Positions 57,103-64,000 of a stretch of DNA of 64,000 bases are shown here, one piece after another (within the stretch, counting starts at the first letter, position 1; every line of letters begins with the position of its first letter). The DNA is taken from assembly GCA_009733775.1 (NCBI GenBank), contig WOGZ01000022.1, positions 62,001 through 126,000 of the forward strand. The letters run 5' to 3'. The notes beneath the pieces were generated by a model. The model did no database searches. It was not told where the DNA came from and saw only the letters and a program-made list of their open reading frames with translations. This DNA comes from Alectoria sarmentosa. Its lineage: Eukaryota > Ascomycota > Lecanoromycetes > Lecanorales > Parmeliaceae. The translations under genes were made by a program, and so were the position numbers.

Positions 57103-58212
57103 TTACCAACTTGCGTGCCCACCATCTATCCTCAAGTCGGAGCCTGTCATGTATGAGCTTGCTGGGCTGAGGAGAAACACGGCGGCGCCTCTAAAGTCTT
57201 CTGGTTTGCTCAGCTTGCCGAGCATGTTCTGCTCTGGCCAGTCAGTTCGCCTCTCCGGGTAGAGGCGGAAAAGTTCTTCGACCATGGCGGTGACGATGTA
57301 TCCAGGAGAGATAGTGTTGACTCGAATGCCATACTGGCCCCACTCAGAGGCCAAGTTCTTGGCTAATTGGAGCACACCGGCTTTTGAGGCGTTGTAGGCT
57401 GGGCAGATGAGACCCTGGAGAAGTCAGCCTGGAGCATGAGTGCGAAATCTCCAGGAGGAACAGCATACTCGGTTGGCAATGTGCGCACTCATGGATGCAA
57501 TCATGGCGATACTACCTCCGTTGCCAAATTTTATCATCTGCTTTGCTACTGCTTGCGCTGTCATGAAGACGCCGGTGATGTTGATCTCAAACATCATGTT
57601 TGCATCCTTGGCTGTGTAGTCCAGAGCTGTTGTCTCTTGCTGAATGCCTGCTGCCGCAATCAACCCATCCATCCGTCCATGCTTATCGCCAATACTCGTA
57701 ACGACTCTATTCAAGCCATCGACATCTCGGACATCAATTTGCCGGTAATAGAAGGTTGTTCCCAAGTCCTCTGCTGCTCTCTTCTGCACGCGGTAGAAGT
57801 CTGGGGAAGGTTCTGGGAGCCGATCGAGGGCATAGACTGTAGCACCAGCTTCGAGCAATGCTTCTGCTTGGGTCAAGCCTAGTCCACGAGCTGCCCCCGA
57901 TACTAGAACGACTTTGTCTGTGAGGTTGAACTCGGGGAGTCGTTTGGTCGTCCCAAGGAAGCTTGCTGAGGCCGCGTCTTTTTGGATAATCTCAGTCTCT
58001 TGGGGCGGAGGGTCTGGAGGTTCGCGGCCGGGCGCTCTGGGCTCATTGCCACGTGGTGGGTCTTCTAATGTGGAGGACATTCTAAGTGCATGGCTTATTG
58101 ACAAAGGTCGTGATATTGTAGGAACTTGTACTTTGACATATCTAAAAGCCCCTGGTAGTCGGCGCGCAGTCATAGAAATCTTTCTGCCAAAGAATCCTGA
58201 GGTTCGCAACAT
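57103..58212 (-). CDS. short-chain dehydrogenase/reductase, probably mitochondrial
   Basis: NAD(P)-dependent oxidoreductase of the SDR superfamily. Exons 58212-57469 and 57414-57103 (54-base intron) give 351 aa. About 60 basic residues precede the enzyme (MLRTSGFFGRKISMTARRLP), a likely mitochondrial presequence. The cofactor site reads SGAARGLGLTQAEALLEAGA, the acid-loop DVRDVDGL, the central AAAGIQ in place of NNAG, the active-site Ser in MIASMSAH and the YNASKAG (YxxxK) motif. The C-terminal NTISPGYIVTAM and GSDLRIDGG are classic. Closest in form to fungal sorbose reductase / arabinitol dehydrogenase types; the substrate is not determined. It ends tail to tail with the HTH protein gene, 53 bases apart. 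Confidence 0.88.
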
Positions 58213-58838
58213 GATGTCGCCGTAGCAGATTTTTATTAATGGGATTGCTGAAGACAATGTGCTACAGTCTGGGGCGATTGACCAGAAGAAGCCAATAGAG
58301 CTTTACAGCACCTAGGAAAAGGAAGCACAAAGAAACCAGCAGGGTAAATATTTGTGATTGAAAGCGAAGTGAAATAAGATACACAAACGAAGAAGACCAT
58401 CTGAAGTGCGTAAGTACTTTATTTTGTGAAGAAGACGTTAGGCCAGCGGGGTTAGAGGCGGCATGAATGTGAGACGAAAAGGACGGAATCCCATACTTTG
58501 ACAATAGCGGGTTCAAATGCGACTCTGTGACAGATGGGCCGAATGCTTCAATTTGACAATCAAAGACGTTTTTATTAATGCAATGAAATCCAACGAGAGT
58601 TCGGGTACTCCGGCATTGTCCCGGTATACCTGCCATTTCTGTTGGGTCGCGGGGCTCTTATCGCCATATCGGAATGGACAGACAAGAAGGTAGGTAGATA
58701 CTACTGTAGTAGCTGCAGCTCGAGCAAACAAATTTGGCTATTTGCCCGTAGATATCGCTGCACAATGGACTTCTATCCTTCCCATTACACTGTCAGGTCC
58801 TTTCACTCCTCGACGAAGTGCAAGACTCGACTGCCACC
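58213..58838. other. divergent promoter of SDR and amidase
   Basis: About 630 bases, no gene recognised. Confidence 0.35.
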
Positions 58839-60584
58839 ATGAGCAAGCCAACATGGCAAGAGATTGCAGAGGTAGCGCAAAATCACCGAGATGATAGCAT
58901 TCGACGTGTCGATCCACCAATTCCTCAGGTTCCGGATCGTGAAAGGCTACCTCTTGACCGGACAGACATTCCAAAGTACCTACTTACCACTGAAGAGGTG
59001 ATAATTACACAGACTGCTCCAGAAGGTCTCGTTGCCTCTCTCGCTTCAGGAAAGTACACGAGCACTACAGTGGCGACGGCATTCCTACGTCGCGCCGGAC
59101 TTGCCCAAGCTCTTACTAATTGTATCACTGAGCTCCTCCCAGAGAGGGCGATAGCCCGAGCCAATTTCCTCGACGAATACCACTCTAAGCATGGAAAGCC
59201 CATTGGCCCTTTACATGGTCTGCCAATCAGTGTCAAAGAGCATATTGGAATGAAGGGTCTGGGACTGAACGCAGGATTCGTTAGCTGGTGGGATCATAAA
59301 GGGGAGGATGATGCTCTTGTCTTGAAGATATTATGGAACGCCGGCTGTGTGTTCTACGCTAGAACGAACCAGCCTCAGACCTTGATGCACCTCGAGACGT
59401 CCAACAACCTCTACGGAGTGACTGTGAATCCTTTCAATGGTCAGCTGACTTCTGGTGGTAGTTCAGGGGGTGAAGGAGCCTTGATAGCATTGCGAGGGAG
59501 TTGTCTAGGTCTCGGGACTGACATTGGAGGAAGCATTAGAAGTCCTGCAGCGAATTGTGGATTATACGGGTTACGACCATCAAGCTATAGAATACCAGTG
59601 AGCGGCTGGTCAGCAACAATGCTAAGCCAAGAACAGATTATTGCGGTCCTTGGACCTCTGAGTACTTCACTTGAAGGAGTGAAGCTGTTCATGAAGACTG
59701 TCATCAATGGGAAACCCTGGCTGAACGAGCCATCGTTGGTCCCAATCCCTTGGAGAGACCAAGAAAGCTACCTCGAAAAACCTTCTGGGAAGAAGCTCAA
59801 GATTGGTGTCATATGGCACGACGGCGTTGTGAAGCCGCATCCACCCATCATGCGAGCATTGCAAGAAGTAGTGGAGAAACTCAAAGCAGTGCAAGGGATT
59901 GAGGTTGTTGATTGGAAGCCATACAAGCATGACGAAGCTTGGAGCATTATTTCTAGTCTGTATTTCTGCGATGGAGGTCAGGAAGAAACTGCTGCCATCG
60001 AAGCGTCAGGCGAGCCATGGCGACCATTGTCCAACTTCATCCTGAAGGACAACCAATCGGTGAAGAAGCTCACCGTCGAGGAGATTTGGCACTGGACTAT
60101 GAAGAGAGAAGGTTACAGGACCGAGTACGCCAAAGTATGGAACGACACCGCGACCGAAAGCGGCGAGACCGGTGAGCTCGAAGGCATGGTCGATGTAATT
60201 TTGTGCCCTGTGGGCCCGGGGGCGGCTCCTCCTCTTGACTGTGCAAGATATTGGGGCTATACGACCCAGTGGAACTTGCTCGACTACCCAGCGCTCGTCT
60301 TTCCAGTGACAAAGGTGGACCCGACAGTGGACGTGGTAGACCAAGATTACAAACCAATTAACAAGAAGGACGAGTACAATGACCAGCTGTGGAAGTCTGG
60401 GCCCGAGAAGTACAAAGGTGCTCCAGTATCATTGCAACTAGTCGGACGAAGATACGAAGATGAGAAGGTACGATATGGAAGCTTCTTCAACGTACGGGTA
60501 GCAAGTTGCTAATGTTGTTAGGTGATCGAGGCTATGGACTTTATCAAGGAAAGTATTGGTCTTCCGTTTGCTGATTTCGTGTGA
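58839..60584 (+). CDS. acetamidase-like amidase
   Basis: Amidase-signature enzyme of the fungal acetamidase (AmdS-like) type, without signal peptide, hence cytosolic. Exons 58839-60467 and 60522-60584 (54-base intron) give 563 aa. Marks: GPLHGLPISVKEHIG with the catalytic Lys, QLTSGGSSGGEGALIALRG with the cis-Ser, GLGTDIGGSIRSPAANCGLY with the nucleophile Ser, and GLRPSSYR. The final exon supplies VIEAMDFIKESIGLPFADFV, the usual C terminus. Fungal homologues release ammonia from acetamide or other amides for nitrogen use; here the substrate is inferred only. Not a close copy of the secreted amidase at the other end of the window. Confidence 0.9.
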
Positions 60585-60917
60585 CGGACCAGTCATGTCT
60601 CCAATAGGAAGTCATGGTTTGGGGGGTCGCACGACGAATTGTACAGAACTTGTTTTCCTGTACTCTATAATTGATATAGCTGAATTGATGTTTGAAGCAC
60701 CGTTCATTTGATCCTTGGTGGTAATTGGACCCTGAGACAAATTTCGATTACCTCATGCACTTTTTTGATGATGTCACCAATGGGATTTTCACAAAAGGCA
60801 TTCACCATCGAATGCTTCACAGCAGCACCTTAACCGCCATCAGTCACGCCTGTAAATCAGTATTACCACCGTTGTCAAAAACCCTTCTCCTATTCAGATA
60901 TAATAGTTCAAATAAAC
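60585..60917. other. intergenic
   Basis: 333 bases between two plus-strand genes, with no feature seen. Confidence 0.3.
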
Positions 60918-61630
60918 ATGCCTCGAGCAATGGCACCACCGCCATCAGGCGAGTTTTCAGTCCGCTTGACACAGAGTTTCAGTTCGCTTCACCTCGGCCA
61001 TTGTTAGGTGTATTCGATCCCCGATATTGACATGAACGTACAGGCAAGTCACCAACCAAGAAAATCGAGATCATCGGAGAACCCAATCGTTCAGCAAATA
61101 TCAGGGTCACAGACCACACCGGAAAGGAGAACCAAAATATCCAAGTGAAGACGGGTGATATCTCACAGTACGTATAATCAATTCGAGCATCCAACGGAGA
61201 TCCTGTTTCTACTCTGCTTTTTCGATTTTAAACAACAGACGAGCTTTCACTGCGTTTGGCCCGGTAATGCCTACTTAGCATCCGGGCCAAGATCCCGGAA
61301 GGGGCAGCCATGTCATCCCAATAACCGTTCGGATGCAGGGCACAATCACGCAATCCATATATTCGCTAACATCTAGTCAGCGAGGACGTCAATGAGCTCC
61401 TCGCAGTAGTCCGCCCCTTAGAAGGCTTGCCTACTAATCCCGACGAGGACGTCTACGGCTTCGACACGCGTATCATCTTGTCGACATTCGAGGTCCAGTG
61501 GGATAACGGAGAGGAAGTTGAGGGCGCCGAGGCTCCTACAAACCCGACCGAGGAAAACAAACAGACGTTCAAGGATGTGATGGATAGCATTACGGCGTTG
61601 GCGAGAATGAAGGCCAAGAAGAATGCTTAG
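60918..61630 (+). CDS. small conserved protein of unknown function
   Basis: Three exons, about 60918-60975 (or 60981), 61044-61167 and 61381-61630, give about 143 aa in phase. The product starts MPRAMAPPPSGEFSVRLTQ and continues SPTKKIEIIGEPNRSANIRV, then DVNELLAVVRPLEGLPTNPD and ILSTFEVQWDNGEEVEG, ending in a Lys-rich helix. The second intron is long (213 bases), and the first donor is weak in either form (GTTTCA or GTTCGC), so the 5' junction is uncertain. I do not recognise the family. Confidence 0.5.
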
Positions 61631-62034
61631 ATTTGGCGATTGTGAGCGTGTTGCTGAAGGGCAGTACGCTCGCTGGAGCAGATAAGAGGGGTAGTCCTCT
61701 CAGACAGCTAACATGATGATGGTCAATAGCGATTGATGTGAGCATTTTCTCGATGTGTCCTATGTGTTCCTACTTCTGGCTGAGGCTGGTGTACGCCCTT
61801 GGACCCGTTGGGTTGCGCTAAGAGACATTGAGTCCATTTGAGTCCATTTGAGTCGAGATGACTCAGGTGCATTCGTTCGTATATGAGATGCTCGGAGGAT
61901 TATAAGCTGATAAAACAACTGCATCCAACCCGGTTGAGATCCTGTCACACGTTCCTCTCCTCTCCTCTCATCTCATCATTCTGATCCTCGATAGTTGACT
62001 GTCTAGTTGTCTCTCAATCGGAAGCCGTAGTGCA
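61631..62034. other. intergenic
   Basis: About 400 bases. It contains a short tandem repeat (GAGTCCATTT, about 61830-61855) and a CTCTC-rich run at 61952-61975. No gene. Confidence 0.35.
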
Positions 62035-63217
62035 ATGGCTACTAAAGACGGAAGATCTGGCTGGGTCTCAGGGTGGCGCAACCTTTTATCTGCACTACAA
62101 TTTTCCGATGTCAGCGTCAAAAGCTTGCTCCCTGTCCGGAATCCCATCAAATGCATAAGCAAGCGCCGGCAAACAAATCTCGCACTGGCCCCTTCCCAAG
62201 TCGAACTCCTTCCGGCGGAGCTCATTCCGGGTATAACGCAATATCTGTCGCTAAGCAGTGTACTGTCCTTGAGTTGTACATGTAGGAGACTCCGTCAAAA
62301 AACTGAGGTCAAGGTGAAGGACCTTGACCACTTGATTGACATGAAAAGCTTTCTGAAAGACCCCAGAGAGTCAGATGACGAAAGAAGGGCAATATCAGAG
62401 AGGCTAGCTTTCCTCTACATGCTGGAACGAGATGGGAAGTTGTCTGGGTCAAAAACCGTGTGCAGTGGATGCAAGACCACTCACAACGTCTCTCTCTTCT
62501 CTTCCAAAGCTCTTCAACAAAAGGCCTCACCAGCGCCTCTGTATGGGTCGTGAGGGGAGAATATGGATATATCCTCACAGAGTTTGGGATCACGCGCAAC
62601 TCCGGAAGGTCGAGAAGCAGAGCTGGGAAACGGCATTTGTGGCACAGTGTGCATGTCCAAATCGTGAAGTCTTGATCGCTCATCCAGTAACACCACGGTC
62701 TACACCGACGGAAGAACCCTTGCTGATCATCCTCTACCCTGTCCTTGATATACCTCAAGGGTACACGTTTCACACAGCTTCGATAAAGAAGGCCCTGAGA
62801 GCACTGGGCGTGAGCATTTGTCCTCATCTGAAATTCGGGGATCCCAATATCCTTGATGCCTTTCACCAAGACTGTCCTCGACTGAAACTCCCCTGGTCCC
62901 AAGAGAGGTGTTCTCAATGTACTTCTCGCGGACTACGAAGCGCGGATGAGATCGAAGTCAGCTGTGACTCATGTAAGATTCGGATTGCTTTCTACCCATT
63001 GAAGTCGGATCATAACACCACTACTCTTGAGGCGCGAGTGTCCCGAAGCATTGCCAAATCTATAGAAAGTGTTATGGATCCTGCTTGGAGGGCATCCCTA
63101 TACATGCCGTCAGATTTCGAACGATTGCGAAAAGAGTGGCAAGCGAGCTCGATGAGCAGATCTCCCCACGACGGGAGACAAGTTGGAAAAAGATTGGGAC
63201 AACCCACCGTCATATAG
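62035..63217 (+). pseudogene. F-box protein gene with a one-base frameshift
   Basis: The first frame from ATG 62035 has the F-box LLPAELIPGITQYLSLSSVL and then VCSGCKTTHNVSLFSSKALQ, but ends at TGA 62551-62553. The downstream frame (RLCMGREGRIWIYPHRVW, then WETAFVAQCACPNREVL, and ERCSQCTSRGLRS) clearly belongs to the same protein and runs to 63217. The switch falls at the AAAA run 62519-62522: one A fewer would join the two frames. CxxC pairs in the second half suggest zinc binding. No intron spans the switch. Either a pseudogene, an assembly error in a homopolymer, or programmed frameshifting; the first two are more likely. Confidence 0.6.
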
Positions 63218-64000
63218 TATGGAGGCTTCGTAACAAGATACGTTGAGTGCTAGGGACCCAAGGCTCAGCAGAAGACGGTCTTGATTGCGTCAGGACACTT
63301 TGCAATCACTCTTCGTGTACTGAGACTCTTGGATTTGCACTACGGCATTGTTTTTCAGGAAGCGAAATGGTTGCGACTTCGAGCTCGAAAAAAGAGAGCA
63401 TAGAAGAGGTCTTTCTGCATGGTCCCATGTCTGAGGAAGAATTGACACGCGTGCAATCTGATCCATTAGATATCTCTGGTGTTCTGGCAAATGTTGTGGG
63501 TACTTTAATGGCAAAGAACCTTGAACCCAACTAGATTTCCTCTCTTGCTGTGATACCCTCTACCAGACACAGCATGATGGAATATGAGCATAGCACCATA
63601 GTAAAAGAAACCCTCCCGTAGCTGTGGACTTAAGATGTGCCAAAGTATCTGCCCGGGAAGCCGCCGAGCCTCAAGCGCACCGCCTCGGAAATGGCGTCGG
63701 CCGAGGGTGACACATTTTGCTCCAGAACTTGGCAACAAGGCGCAGTCACATTCTGGTAATAGTACCTTGTACCTTCATCGTCGTCACAGGTTCGGTGCTG
63801 GCACTGGGCAGGGTAGCTCAGTCTTTCCTGAAACAATTAATGCGCTTATCATCATTCATACCGAAGCAACTCTCCTCTTTCTCTAAACATTTGTATTAAT
63901 GCGTGGAGCCTGATCAGGCTTCAATCTTGCCCCCTCCAACCTCCACAACCAAACAAACGCTCGTTTCTCTCAATAAGTTGTGAACATTTTCGCTATCCTC
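63218..64000. other. intergenic to window end
   Basis: About 780 bases. A 55-codon ATG frame at 63368-63534 has no recognisable feature. Nothing else found. Confidence 0.3.

Noticed and set aside
57463..57480. CAGCATACTCGG, similar to the shared leader loop
   Set aside because: It lies at a splice junction of the SDR gene, the flanks do not form the stem, and it is not upstream of a start codon.
63368..63534. A 55-codon frame near the window end
   Set aside because: Too short and without features; cannot be told from chance.

Overview
The window is nuclear DNA of a filamentous ascomycete (Pezizomycotina). Genes are dense, on both strands and not in operons. They are split by short GT-AG introns (mostly 46-80 bases) with CTRAC-type branch sites. 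Products are typical of such fungi: a plant-type (class II) DAHP synthase, a Cys-rich wall protein with a Ser/Thr-rich stalk, 2EXR/F-box proteins and amidases. I rebuilt exon structures by hand from splice sites, reading phase and family resemblance; no alignment was run. The species cannot be named from this; a leotiomycete is only a guess.

Layout. 0-17.5 kb: the 3' end of an unknown gene, a secreted amidase (-), GPI transamidase subunit PIG-S/GPI17 (+), a conserved unknown protein of 885 aa (+), a mitoribosomal SOD-fold subunit (-), a Cys-rich single-pass membrane protein (+), a secreted zincin-like protein with an altered HExxH motif (+) and SAICAR synthetase ADE1 with nine exons (-). 18-28.2 kb: an unusual locus with two decayed coiled-coil genes (-) and an intact intronless 1351-aa SF1 helicase (+). 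All three carry the same 24-base hairpin 11-15 bases before the ATG. 28.2-39.5 kb: ornithine decarboxylase (-), a small single-pass membrane protein (+), a HYPK/UBA protein (-), class II DAHP synthase (+) and a large AT-hook/BRCT protein (+).

41.5-44.2 kb holds a borosin-type fusion protein: an N-methyltransferase of the OphMA class, its clasp/leader domain, a duplicated beta-rich domain, an (EAA)12 spacer and a Val/Ile-rich C-terminal tail that is a candidate self-methylated core with repeats. 44.6-64 kb: threonine synthase (-), a 2EXR gene broken by one in-frame stop (+), a large low-complexity protein (-), oligosaccharyltransferase subunit SWP1 (+), a basic/acidic repeat protein (-), an N-myristoylated HTH protein (+), a mitochondrial-type SDR (-), an acetamidase-like amidase (+), a small conserved protein (+) and an F-box gene with a one-base frameshift (+).

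Most genes are unrelated housekeeping functions that happen to be neighbours. Two places look like systems: the helicase/coiled-coil trio, tied together by a shared structured leader, and the borosin precursor. No processing peptidase is visible next to the borosin gene.
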